From a virus: 20,850 bases of DNA. Below, one piece after another: positions 1 through 8,651 of the stretch. The notes below the pieces were generated by a model. That model did not search any database, was not told the DNA's origin, and saw nothing but the letters and a program-made list of their open reading frames with translations. The stretch is from positions 1 to 20,850 of the IMG/VR virus record IMGVR_UViG_3300044972_000998. One strand, given 5' to 3'. Every line of letters starts with the position of its first letter. The stretch's first letter is position 1. A program made the translations under genes and the position numbers.

Positions 1-2
1 AT

Positions 3-3000
3 CTCAATGCTGCATATGGAGAAATTGTAAATAAATCAGGAAAATTCAATGCAGGTAGTGCAAAGATGCTCAAGGGATTAATGGACTTTGCTTCCGCTGG
101 TCAGGATTTGAAGACTGGAACAAAAGCAGCTGCCACACTAGTTGCCGAACTACAAAACGTCAAAGGAACTTACGACAGCATAAAATCAGCCGCCAAAGGT
201 CTTGGTCCACAAATGACAAAGGCACTTGAAGCATACGAGAAAGCTGGCGGTGCAAAAAAGGGTAAAGCTGGTCTGGTTGAGGCAATCACCAGTGGCAAGC
301 TCGCTGAACTTGGCGGAGTTGTTGGTCAATTTGATGCAGTCAACAGCACCTTGATTAACCAAGCAAAGGCACTCTTTACAAACATCAAAAACGAATTTGG
401 TGATTTTGGTCAACAGTTCCTTGAGCCAGTTAAATATGAATTCAAACAAGTTGGAGCAATCATAAAAGCAACGCTTCAACGCTTGAGTGGTGAATTCGGA
501 ACATTCGCCAACAGCGGGTTCCTTGAAAATATTTCAGTGGTCGTAGAAAAAATCGCAAACGGAACAGTAAACATAATCAGAAAATATCTACCCGCAGCAC
601 AGGGAATGTTTAAGAGGTTTGGGGACTGGTGGGATAAATTCACATCGGGTTGGAAGAGGATGGTTGAGTATCTTCGCCCGTTACAAGATGGTGCCAGAGT
701 AATTGAGGACATGCTCAAAAATGTCATGATTCCAATCTGGGATGAACTCAAGGGAAAATTTGGAGCCTTCAACCGGAACCTTCAAAAATATCGTCAAGAC
801 TTTGAAAACTTTGGCACAGCAGTCGGAAATCTTGTTGTCAAAGTAATGCAATACGGGAGCGAAGTACAGCAGATTTTCTTTGAGTCTCTTCCGTTTATCA
901 ACAAAGTAATTGATGGCGTAACAACACTTATTGAGCACTTCACCAGTTTCTTGGGTGGATTCAAAAAAGTAACTGGTGTGGTTGAAAAGTTCCTAGGTGG
1001 AAAAGGCTTTGGAAACTTCATGCTTCTCGCTGGTTTGATTACCTACGGCAAGAAGATGAAAGGTGCCGCTGGCGGTTTTGTTTCTGGAACCAGCATGAGT
1101 GGAATCCGTGAAGCAGCCAATATGAAAATTACTGCTGGTGTTGTTAACATCAATGGTAAACCAGTTGCGTCATACGGAAGACCTGGCGTAGCCGGACACA
1201 CAACTGCCACAACAGCAACTGGTGGAACAGTAACTCGTGGAATGACCCCTACAAGTGGTGGCGGTCCATATCCTGGTGTCACCCCAGGAAGACCTGGTGC
1301 ACCTGGATTTGCATCTGGTGGTGTTCCTGCCGCGATGACATCGGTTGCTGGTGCTGCCAACATGGCATCAACGGCTCTTACAACGCTTGCAGGCGTCGCT
1401 AGTGGCGGTTCTAGAGCGTCTGCGGGCGGAGCATTGCGCGGACCAAATGGTGGACATCTCATCCGCAGCGGAAAGTACAAGGGTCAAGAAATTCTGCAAC
1501 AAAGAGTTGGCAACCAAAATCCAAGATATATCTACGGTGGTCCTGGAACTGGTCCAGTTGACCAAGCGCAACTCAGGGCATCTGGAAAAGAATTCAGGAG
1601 CGGTGTTTTTGTTCCCAAAGAATATCGAGTTGACGAAAAAGGTCGCAAGCGTTTCACTGCTCATGGAAGAATTATTAATCGTCGTGAAAGATTCTTCCGT
1701 GGAATCGGCGAAGGTCAAAAACTCGGTGCAACTGGATATGTCGGAGACGGTGCGGTTAAAACACGTTTTGATAGAGCATTTGCAAGGGCAAACAATGGCC
1801 TTGGTGGACGGCTTGGTAGAGGTGCTGACTGGATGCGCGACAGACAGATTGCGCGCTCTCAATATCTTGGACCAGATGGAACTCCAGGACCTAGACCTGG
1901 TAAAGGCCCATGGAAGCTCTCTTCAAACAAACTAAATGGTCCCGGCACAAGTATTTTTGGTAAGCGTGCTGACAAATTCTACAACGGTTCGTTCTATAAC
2001 AACTGGCTGTCGCCAACTTCAAACATTGGGCAGCACGGTCCAATTGAACCACGCACTGGTGTTGGTCGCGCTATTTCAAACATCAAAACTGGAACAAGAG
2101 GAATACGTGCAAGCCGACTCGGTACTGCCGTATTAGGCAACTCCAAGACTGGTCAAAAAGGATTCAACTCTGGCTCAATGGCTGGTGCAATGGGAACAGC
2201 AGTTGGTATGCAACTCCTGTCGTCAAAGATGGATGAAAGCGCACAGGGCTCAATGGCTCTCGGCTCTTCAATTGCCATGATGAACCCACTTGCTGGAATG
2301 GCAGTTGGATTTGGTGGTGCTGCAATGAATGCACGGACAGGTAAGGGTGGAGCGGTAATGGGTGCTGCTGCCGGTGCTGCAATCGGAACAATGATTGCGC
2401 CTGGAATCGGTACCGCAGTAGGAACCGTTGTCGGCGCTATCGCTGGCGGTATCAAAGGTGTATTCAATCGTGTAAAGAAGGAAAAAGAAGACTCCCGTGC
2501 AGTGATGGAGGGAGCTTTTAAAACACTCTTGAGGGATAATTTCAAGGTTGCTGGAGTTGCGATTGCGAACCAGCAAGGTGTTGGTGAGTCTGCAATTGCC
2601 AAAGTTATGCCACAGTATCTCGCACAAATTGGTGCTATTGGCGACAAGGCTCGTGCAACTCAATCGGGGGGTATGAGTCCAATTGATTTCGTGAAGGATA
2701 TGTATGCAAATCAGAGGTCGTATGGAATCACCATGGACGAAAAGCAATACGGCGACATGCTCAAGCAACCACAATCAGCCATTGACTATGCGTTAAAAAC
2801 AGAACAAAATCAAGGTGTTGTCGGCACAGCATTGACCGCAGACTACAAGAAGCGACTTACGGAACTTCAAAAAATTACCGGCATGTCGGAAATGGAAATT
2901 GAGAATCTCGCTCGAACCTTGGATGTCAACTTGATGGATTCAACGGTTTCATGGACACAAACTCTCAAAGACCTCGGCCAGACAATGGTCAAGACTGGCG

Positions 3001-4289
3001 CCGAAATGCGCGGAATGCAGACAGATGTTTTCGTTAGTGGATTAACAAAGTTTGATGATGCCATCAAGACGATGGAAGCACCGAAGATTCTTAACGAAAA
3101 GGCTGCGGCATTCAGAGACTTACTTGATGCAGGTGCCGCTGGAGATTCGGATATTGCTTCCTTTTTCAGAGACATTGCAGTTGACTCACAAGCCCTCGCC
3201 GGTGGCGGACTCCGTGGAGCACTGAAACTTAAAGAAGTTTATGGTGTTGGCGGAACAGCATATGCACAGCAAGCGGATGGAGCAAAGGGCTATCTATACG
3301 GTAAAGAACAACAGGTTCTTGGCTCAACCGGTGGACAGACAATGTTGAACTATACGGATGATGCAATTCTAAAAACCAGCAAAAACCTCGCCGGATTTGT
3401 CAACAATCAACTACTCACTGGTACTGGTGAGGGAGAAAATAGATATGCAGTAAATGCCGACTTGTTTGGTGGAGCACTCTCAAGACTTGACCCAAATATC
3501 GCAGGAAAGATTGAAGGAGCACTTCTTTCTGGAGACCTATTCGCTGGTGTTGATATGACCAATATTGCACAAGTTGAAGAAAGACTAAAAGCCTACGACC
3601 CATCACTTACCGCTGGTGCGATTGGACTTCAATCAATTGCGAGTGACAAGGATATGGCTTCAAGTCTCGGCGAGATTGCAAATATGCCAGATGACCTAAA
3701 GGCTGTATTTGATGGATTTATCAGCGAGTATAAAGCATTCTTCACATCTGAAGCCACTACGCCAGAATGGTTTACCAAGGAAGCATTCAAGGAACTCATT
3801 GAGTCAATGGATACATCGTCACCACGAGGAAAGGGAATTGGCGATACAACCTCATCACGACTCTCCCAAACACTTGGTCGACACAGCATGATGGATAGTG
3901 CACTTGTTGGCAAGAGAACAATTACATCTGCATATCGAACTGCTGGTCTCGGTTCGCCAAGTTCAGACCACATCATGGGAAGAGCTTATGACCTTACTGG
4001 TCAAAACCTTGGTGGGTACTCTAAGATGGTTCATGCTAATGGTGGCTTTGCAGAGTTCCACGGCGTGAATTCAAACAGACACCTACATGTTGTTCCGGGT
4101 CCTGGTATTGGTGACACTATGGTTCCTAAGAGGATGTCAAGCGGAAGCCAAGGTGGTGCAACTGCCAATACAACCAACAGTTATGTGATTAACGTCGAGG
4201 GCGGAACTGGTGCTTCAGCGGAAGCAATTGCGACCTTAACGATGAGGAAAATCAAACTGATGCAAGATAACGAAAGACAGAGGTCGTAA
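3..4289 (+). CDS. Tape measure protein with C-terminal M15-type peptidase motif (5' partial)
   Basis: Likely tail tape measure protein, which sets tail length and is released into the host envelope at infection. The reading frame has no stop back to the left edge. The first in-window Met (position 66) is therefore probably internal, and at least 1428 residues are present. The protein is long, rich in Gly, Ala and Lys, with an alternating helical N-terminal third, a Gly/Pro/Arg-rich disordered middle (about 1200-2100) and a glycine-zipper hydrophobic stretch (about 2355-2457). Near the C-terminus it has an ITSAYR motif, SDHIMGRAYDL and RHLHV, the His/Asp and final His pattern of M15 metallopeptidases. 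It is followed by tail-tip and hub genes, the usual order. The stop overlaps the next start by one base (TAATG). The tape-measure call rests on size, composition and position rather than a recognised family motif. Confidence 0.8.
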   Translation, partial: LNAAYGEIVNKSGKFNAGSAKMLKGLMDFASAGQDLKTGTKAAATLVAELQNVKGTYDSIKSAAKGLGPQMTKALEAYEKAGGAKKGKAGLVEAITSGKLAELGGVVGQFDAVNSTLINQAKALFTNIKNEFGDFGQQFLEPVKYEFKQVGAIIKATLQRLSGEFGTFANSGFLENISVVVEKIANGTVNIIRKYLPAAQGMFKRFGDWWDKFTSGWKRMVEYLRPLQDGARVIEDMLKNVMIPIWDELKGKFGAFNRNLQKYRQDFENFGTAVGNLVVKVMQYGSEVQQIFFESLPFINKVIDGVTTLIEHFTSFLGGFKKVTGVVEKFLGGKGFGNFMLLAGLITYGKKMKGAAGGFVSGTSMSGIREAANMKITAGVVNINGKPVASYGRPGVAGHTTATTATGGTVTRGMTPTSGGGPYPGVTPGRPGAPGFASGGVPAAMTSVAGAANMASTALTTLAGVASGGSRASAGGALRGPNGGHLIRSGKYKGQEILQQRVGNQNPRYIYGGPGTGPVDQAQLRASGKEFRSGVFVPKEYRVDEKGRKRFTAHGRIINRRERFFRGIGEGQKLGATGYVGDGAVKTRFDRAFARANNGLGGRLGRGADWMRDRQIARSQYLGPDGTPGPRPGKGPWKLSSNKLNGPGTSIFGKRADKFYNGSFYNNWLSPTSNIGQHGPIEPRTGVGRAISNIKTGTRGIRASRLGTAVLGNSKTGQKGFNSGSMAGAMGTAVGMQLLSSKMDESAQGSMALGSSIAMMNPLAGMAVGFGGAAMNARTGKGGAVMGAAAGAAIGTMIAPGIGTAVGTVVGAIAGGIKGVFNRVKKEKEDSRAVMEGAFKTLLRDNFKVAGVAIANQQGVGESAIAKVMPQYLAQIGAIGDKARATQSGGMSPIDFVKDMYANQRSYGITMDEKQYGDMLKQPQSAIDYALKTEQNQGVVGTALTADYKKRLTELQKITGMSEMEIENLARTLDVNLMDSTVSWTQTLKDLGQTMVKTGAEMRGMQTDVFVSGLTKFDDAIKTMEAPKILNEKAAAFRDLLDAGAAGDSDIASFFRDIAVDSQALAGGGLRGALKLKEVYGVGGTAYAQQADGAKGYLYGKEQQVLGSTGGQTMLNYTDDAILKTSKNLAGFVNNQLLTGTGEGENRYAVNADLFGGALSRLDPNIAGKIEGALLSGDLFAGVDMTNIAQVEERLKAYDPSLTAGAIGLQSIASDKDMASSLGEIANMPDDLKAVFDGFISEYKAFFTSEATTPEWFTKEAFKELIESMDTSSPRGKGIGDTTSSRLSQTLGRHSMMDSALVGKRTITSAYRTAGLGSPSSDHIMGRAYDLTGQNLGGYSKMVHANGGFAEFHGVNSNRHLHVVPGPGIGDTMVPKRMSSGSQGGATANTTNSYVINVEGGTGASAEAIATLTMRKIKLMQDNERQRS
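2355..2457 (+). other. Glycine-zipper hydrophobic segment of the tape measure protein
   Basis: This stretch encodes about 34 residues of small and hydrophobic amino acids with Gly at repeated three- or four-residue spacing (AAAGAAIGTMIAPGIG, then TAVGTVVGAIAGG). It is followed at once by a basic and acidic helix (FNRVKKEKED). Such a segment could insert into or oligomerise in the host membrane when the tape measure is ejected. Membrane function is inferred from composition. Confidence 0.5.
3880..4113 (+). other. M15-like zinc peptidase domain inside the tape measure protein
   Basis: The segment begins near LSQTLGRHSMM and contains ITSAYRT, then SDHIMGRAYDL (His codon at 3969, Asp codon at 3990), then RHLHVV (His codons at 4080 and 4086). 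In the D-Ala-D-Ala carboxypeptidase/endopeptidase (M15) superfamily, the His and Asp of SxHxxGxAxD and a later His of an HxH motif bind zinc. The three expected ligands are present, so an active peptidoglycan hydrolase is plausible. The domain is short (about 75 residues), like the small DHxxGRAxD...HVHV variants. It would act on the cell wall during tail penetration. Activity is inferred from motifs only. Confidence 0.68.
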
Positions 4290-6877
4290 TGCCTGCTTGG
4301 ACAACGCTACGGGCGCCGAATGTCGGTGACCTTGTTGGAAAATTCTCCTACACCACCCCTGAGAAAATTTCAAAGTGGCACGAACGACATCCAGCATATA
4401 TCGCACCATCAAATATGACGGTTCAACAAAAATGGGGACAGGGTCTTTCGCTACTTCTGGCGGTATCGCAAGGAGGGGTTCAGGCAAATTCAACTCAGTA
4501 TAAAAAGAAAGTCGTACAAAAAAAATATGTGGCTGGTCAGAGTCAAGTTCTTGAAACAACTAGCTTCTGGTTGCCAGTGCTTTGGGAGTGTGACCCGATT
4601 TATTACGAGTCAACGAATACACCGTGGAACCTGCAGACACCGCGTGGTAGTTCAACTGGTGCATTATCAAATGCTCAAGTCAATGTTTTACATCTTCCTC
4701 TAGTCGCAACCCTTAACACAATTACCGACACCTATAGACTTGGTCAAATATCAAATGTCATATCAATCACTGCTGCTGGAGCGGCATTGAGACTTGGTTC
4801 TAGCGGAGCAAAGCCAGGTGTCCATGTTTCAACTTTTGGCGGATTTGACTACTACTGGTCTGATGACACTGCATACCCAGACATAATGGCTGGAACGGTT
4901 ACCTCTACTGGTCCAGCAAAAGTATTAAGCGGAAATGGGGGAGCGAATCCGTATGGAAATACAGTATTCAATTACTACGGAAAGAGTTCAGAGGGTGCAA
5001 AGTTGTACCCTGGAAAAGACTTAGGTCAGTTGTATGAGTGGTCATCAATACAAGTAAATGGAAAGACGGTATATCCAGGAACAGCATTCATATCACCTGG
5101 TCAAGCTTCTGGTCAATACATCTATAGCGCCTATGCAATCAAAAATACTTCTGACCCTGAACAACCAGCAAAATTGTGCCCAATAATTGTTTTATCTACA
5201 GATTATACAACTATCCAAAACTGGAAAAATGCCTCCGCAACGGTTGCTGTTGCGCCAAACGTCGCAGCCGCCGTCGGCCCAACCCTAGACCTAAATCAGT
5301 ACATGGATGCGGGTAAGACAACCTTTGCGACTGGAACGGTAAACGGCGTTCAGACGGTGCAGAGTTGGAACGGTACTGCAGGGGCACAGTTTGTTAATAA
5401 ATATATTGTTTATCCACAGTATAAATTTAACAAAGTTGGTGGTGTATGGAACTCCGTGTATCTAGCTGCTGTTGATTCACAAGCTCGTTTCACTGCCGTT
5501 GGATTAGAAAGTACAGCAAGTTACCAGCCGGCAACGGGAAAGCACCTTGGCGCCTACAATACTCTTTCCGAAGCAAATCAGTGGAGAGATTATTACAACT
5601 CAATCATTAAAGCAAAAATTGTTGACACAATACATACGCTTAACGGTTTTGTATTTGTTTTAGGACAAAACTGGAATGATGGCTGGGGGGTGATTTTTAA
5701 TGTTGAAGGATTAAGTGGCATCAGAAGCAAAGACAATCTTTCAAAGTTTTTTAATACTCCAAAAGTCCTTACTGGAGGTTCCGACGATGCGGTTGATTTG
5801 TCTCCAAACGAAGAAAGCGCAGGTGTTCCTAGCATAAGGGTAACGACCAAGCAGGCTGTTACGCAAATAACAAAAGACAATGTCAAGCGTCTTATCACTT
5901 CAATTATGGCTACTGAAAAGTTAACTTTTAAGCAAGCAAAAGAAAAATTCAAAGAAGAATTTATTAAAGCAAGAATAAAACTTCTTGTGTCACAAGGTAT
6001 TCCAAGACCAACTGCAGTAGCACGCGCAAATGCTAGAGCCAACGTGCTGTTTGATAATGTTACAAGAAATTCAAATCCCGGTGGTGCTGGAACAAATGGG
6101 GGTGCTCCAGGAAAACCAACCACTATTAGAATCCCAATAACACGTGGTTTAATTGGGTATCAGCCACCACCAGCAGCCGAAGGAACCGCACCTCAATTAG
6201 TACAAAAATATCAATATGTAAAAGTTTCAGAAGGCGAAAATGGGGCCAAAACACAAACACTCGTACCCACCGAGCGAAGATTCATATTCCCTTTTGCCCC
6301 AAAAGATGTAGCATATTCGGGTCTAAGTTCTGTTTGGACTGAAATAAACAGGACTGGTAGGCATCCAATTGTTGACTGGTCTGGATTCCAACTACTAAAA
6401 GTATCTTTTACTTTTGAACTCGTTGACAGGACATCAAGTGATATTGCACAACCAAGAGACGGATTTGGATTTTACTTTTCAGTAGATGAAAAAATTAATC
6501 TTCTGAGACAGATGGCAACAGCCCCATATCCAGTCTCGTTCCTAAATATGGATACATTTTTTGATAAAGAGCTTAGATATCCGCTATACACACAAGGTCG
6601 GGGTGTTGAATTCGTAATAACCGACTTTGCGGTTCAGTCTGTACAACGGACACCGCCATCAAACGAAGGGCCGACTGTTGCATCTTTGCCTAATCAAATT
6701 TCTCGAGCGTCATGCACTATGACACTACAAGAATGCCCGATTGAGCAAGTCGATATAGTTGCTATCCCTCCAATTGAAATATGCCCAAAAAAGAAATGTC
6801 CACCAATTCCATGCAAAGAGCCATGCACTGAAATCCAAGGTAAATGGCTGACGATAGCAGAATTGCTACAAACATGA
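4289..6877 (+). CDS. Tail-tip/baseplate protein, gp53/LysM-type C-terminal region (862 aa)
   Basis: Large structural protein between tape measure and hub. Residues 1-100 form a Trp/Tyr-rich domain. The middle (about 150-500) is predicted beta-rich with many Gly, Asn and Thr. Residues about 545-605 form a basic amphipathic helical stretch. The region from about 665 reads FIFPFAPKDVAYSGL, then GRHPIVDWSGFQLLKV, then an SVDEKINLLRQMA segment. This resembles the tail protein that commonly sits between tape measure and hub in contractile-tailed phages and connects tube end to baseplate; I recognise the pattern but cannot confirm the family. The last about 45 residues hold six Cys with CPPIPC. The start has an AGAGG ribosome-binding site and overlaps the preceding stop by one base. 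The N-terminal two thirds match nothing I recognise. Confidence 0.6.
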   Translation: MPAWTTLRAPNVGDLVGKFSYTTPEKISKWHERHPAYIAPSNMTVQQKWGQGLSLLLAVSQGGVQANSTQYKKKVVQKKYVAGQSQVLETTSFWLPVLWECDPIYYESTNTPWNLQTPRGSSTGALSNAQVNVLHLPLVATLNTITDTYRLGQISNVISITAAGAALRLGSSGAKPGVHVSTFGGFDYYWSDDTAYPDIMAGTVTSTGPAKVLSGNGGANPYGNTVFNYYGKSSEGAKLYPGKDLGQLYEWSSIQVNGKTVYPGTAFISPGQASGQYIYSAYAIKNTSDPEQPAKLCPIIVLSTDYTTIQNWKNASATVAVAPNVAAAVGPTLDLNQYMDAGKTTFATGTVNGVQTVQSWNGTAGAQFVNKYIVYPQYKFNKVGGVWNSVYLAAVDSQARFTAVGLESTASYQPATGKHLGAYNTLSEANQWRDYYNSIIKAKIVDTIHTLNGFVFVLGQNWNDGWGVIFNVEGLSGIRSKDNLSKFFNTPKVLTGGSDDAVDLSPNEESAGVPSIRVTTKQAVTQITKDNVKRLITSIMATEKLTFKQAKEKFKEEFIKARIKLLVSQGIPRPTAVARANARANVLFDNVTRNSNPGGAGTNGGAPGKPTTIRIPITRGLIGYQPPPAAEGTAPQLVQKYQYVKVSEGENGAKTQTLVPTERRFIFPFAPKDVAYSGLSSVWTEINRTGRHPIVDWSGFQLLKVSFTFELVDRTSSDIAQPRDGFGFYFSVDEKINLLRQMATAPYPVSFLNMDTFFDKELRYPLYTQGRGVEFVITDFAVQSVQRTPPSNEGPTVASLPNQISRASCTMTLQECPIEQVDIVAIPPIEICPKKKCPPIPCKEPCTEIQGKWLTIAELLQT

Positions 6878-7980
6878 TTTTTGAAGTAGACCCTTTAAAC
6901 ATACAGATTGGCAATCTCAGCAAGGGTGTCATGGAAAACATTCTTAGTTCAGTCCTTGACTGTCAGGTTAATTACAGTATGGATATGGTAACCGAGCTCA
7001 ACATGAACATATTTGATACGGGATTCATGTTTGCTCAAAATAATTATTTCCAAGTGACTACCGATGTTCTGTATACGACGAAATCAATGGCTGAGTCAGA
7101 ATTTAATGCAGATGGTGATTCATCGTTAAGATACATAACCCTCCCAATGGAGATTGCGGAAGTTTCTGTTTCGCAAAGCCAAGGGTATAACCCAATCTGG
7201 AATGTGAAATGCCGTACCAAGGCAATTCAGCAGATGAAAAGAGATAAAAATCCTAGTGCCACATCAAGCTCGAGTGGTACAGCTTTCGCAAGAGCCGCAG
7301 CATTGAAGTATGGCTTGAAGTTTGTTGGTGAAGAAACATCAAAAGCAGTCAAAATCAATAAAGCAAGCGGCACCGCCCAGGCTGATTCGCTATGGAACGT
7401 GCTACAAAATTTGGCAAGTTCTGCAAAATTTAAGATTTTTGAAGCAGATGGGACACTTTACTTCGCTTCAATGAAGTGGCTATTGACAAAATGGGGGACA
7501 ACCGCCATTGCAGTACTAGAAGAAAAAAAGAATAACAAAACTGGTAAAAAGGAATTAAAACAAGTAGTCAGAAGGTTTATCCCATTGGTTCCGGGCAAGT
7601 TGGGAAAAGATTTTGAGTTACTCTCACTACCGGAAATGCGAAAATCAGACAACGACCCACTTGAAGCACAGGGAAGCGCAAGCATTACACGAACAAATGG
7701 CATTTCACTCAGACCTGGCATGACTGTTTTTCTAGACGGTATACCAATGTTTACTGGCTACTATCTGATTAGTTCCGTAGATTACGAGGAATTGTCACCA
7801 AACCCAGTATCGATTTCTTTCATGACCATAGAACGTGACCCAAAGGATATCGTGCAACTCCCTGTCGGGCCGATTTTCAAAGGAGAGATGGTTGGACCTG
7901 CAACGATTATTCCATTCATTGAGGAAAGACAATCAAGCATTACGGTTAGTCCTCCGTTCCCTCCGTATACAGTAGGTTGA
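6844..7980 (+). CDS. Baseplate hub protein, gp27/gpD/XkdQ-like
   Basis: Likely hub protein that forms the ring at the distal end of the tail tube and holds the spike. It has an N-terminal beta-domain ending near KCRTKAIQQMKRDK, then a Ser/Thr linker (about 138-146). A helical domain follows with the segment SLWNVLQNLASSAKF and IFEADGTLYFAS (about 182-209), typical of XkdQ/gpD hubs. The C-terminal beta-domain contains RPGMTVFLDGIPMF. Length (378) suits the family. The start at 6844 overlaps the upstream gene by 34 bases and has a weak AAGG site. A start at 6874 (Met11), giving an ATGA junction, is equally possible. The next gene begins two bases after the stop. Confidence 0.72.
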   Translation: MADDSRIATNMIFEVDPLNIQIGNLSKGVMENILSSVLDCQVNYSMDMVTELNMNIFDTGFMFAQNNYFQVTTDVLYTTKSMAESEFNADGDSSLRYITLPMEIAEVSVSQSQGYNPIWNVKCRTKAIQQMKRDKNPSATSSSSGTAFARAAALKYGLKFVGEETSKAVKINKASGTAQADSLWNVLQNLASSAKFKIFEADGTLYFASMKWLLTKWGTTAIAVLEEKKNNKTGKKELKQVVRRFIPLVPGKLGKDFELLSLPEMRKSDNDPLEAQGSASITRTNGISLRPGMTVFLDGIPMFTGYYLISSVDYEELSPNPVSISFMTIERDPKDIVQLPVGPIFKGEMVGPATIIPFIEERQSSITVSPPFPPYTVG

Positions 7981-7981
7981 T

Positions 7982-8353
7982 ATGGCTCACGAAAATCAAG
8001 CAGTCCCAGATTATATAAATTACAATAATGGGGCACAATTCCCATCTATTGGTGGTGGTCTGTATATTGGTCAAATAACTGCTGTTGGCTCAGATTTGAG
8101 GTGCTCGGTGGCGGTGGGCGATATGTCGTTGACCTTACATAAAATAAGGTTCCTAAATGCAACCAAATCCAATCCTCCCAAAAACCTAGAAGCCGTTGTG
8201 GTTGGTTTTCTAGGGCACACGATTGAGGAAGCCATAATTATTGGTAGACTTAATGTGTCAGCTGATATTTTTGCTACCAAAGTAACGGTGGCATCGCTTC
8301 AGGCGCAGGTGACATCTCTTGCTCAACGTGTTACCACCTTGGAGAACGCATAA
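7982..8353 (+). CDS. Small OB-fold spike/hub protein with C-terminal coiled coil (gp5/gpV-like)
   Basis: This 123-residue protein has a beta-barrel-like body (GGLYIGQITAVGSDLRCSVA, TLHKIRFLNATKSNPP, LEAVVVGFLGH, EEAIIIGRL). It ends in a heptad-patterned helix (VASLQAQVTSLAQRVTTLEN). Position between hub and gp25 matches the gpV/gp5 central spike gene, whose OB domain binds the hub trimer. It is shorter than usual spikes and lacks a visible beta-helix needle or PAAR-type tip, so it may only be the OB adaptor, with the coiled coil acting as trimeriser. It shares TAATG with the next gene. Confidence 0.55.
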   Translation: MAHENQAVPDYINYNNGAQFPSIGGGLYIGQITAVGSDLRCSVAVGDMSLTLHKIRFLNATKSNPPKNLEAVVVGFLGHTIEEAIIIGRLNVSADIFATKVTVASLQAQVTSLAQRVTTLENA

Positions 8354-8649
8354 TGGATACAATCGCATTTCCTTTAAGATTTGATGCAACTGGCTTACAG
8401 AAACACGAAGATGGGTCAGATGCTTTCTATAGGCAACTTCTGAGCTTCACTGCATTGACGGAGCCTGGAACTCATCCATTAAAACCCCAGTTTGGCGTGT
8501 TTGACCCCTCGTACAGGAATATTGACCGTGGAAATTTTATTATCCAAGCAGCAAGATTTATCCCAGAGATAGCCGTAACCAACGTGGACACTGAGGTAAC
8601 GAGTTCATCAAATTCAACATTCTTAAATGTTTCCTACAGAACGGTGTAA
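8353..8649 (+). CDS. Baseplate wedge protein, gp25/gpW-like
   Basis: This 98-residue protein has the layout of the GPW/gp25 family. It starts IAFPLRFDATGLQ, then HEDGSDAFYRQLLSFTAL, continues with a central LKPQFGVFD segment, and ends with AARFIPEIAVTNVDTEV before a final beta-strand. Gp25 proteins start sheath assembly on the inner baseplate wedge, so their presence argues for a contractile tail. Position directly before a J-family gene is the standard order. Start overlaps the previous stop (TAATG), with a GGAG-containing upstream site. The family call rests on size, motif pattern and context. Confidence 0.75.
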   Translation: MDTIAFPLRFDATGLQKHEDGSDAFYRQLLSFTALTEPGTHPLKPQFGVFDPSYRNIDRGNFIIQAARFIPEIAVTNVDTEVTSSSNSTFLNVSYRTV

Positions 8650-8651
8650 TA

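Noticed and set aside
1043-2647. Long antisense frames under the tape measure gene (Pro/Ala-rich)
   Set aside because: They mirror the Gly/Ala-rich coding strand, lack good ribosome-binding sites and have no recognisable domains.
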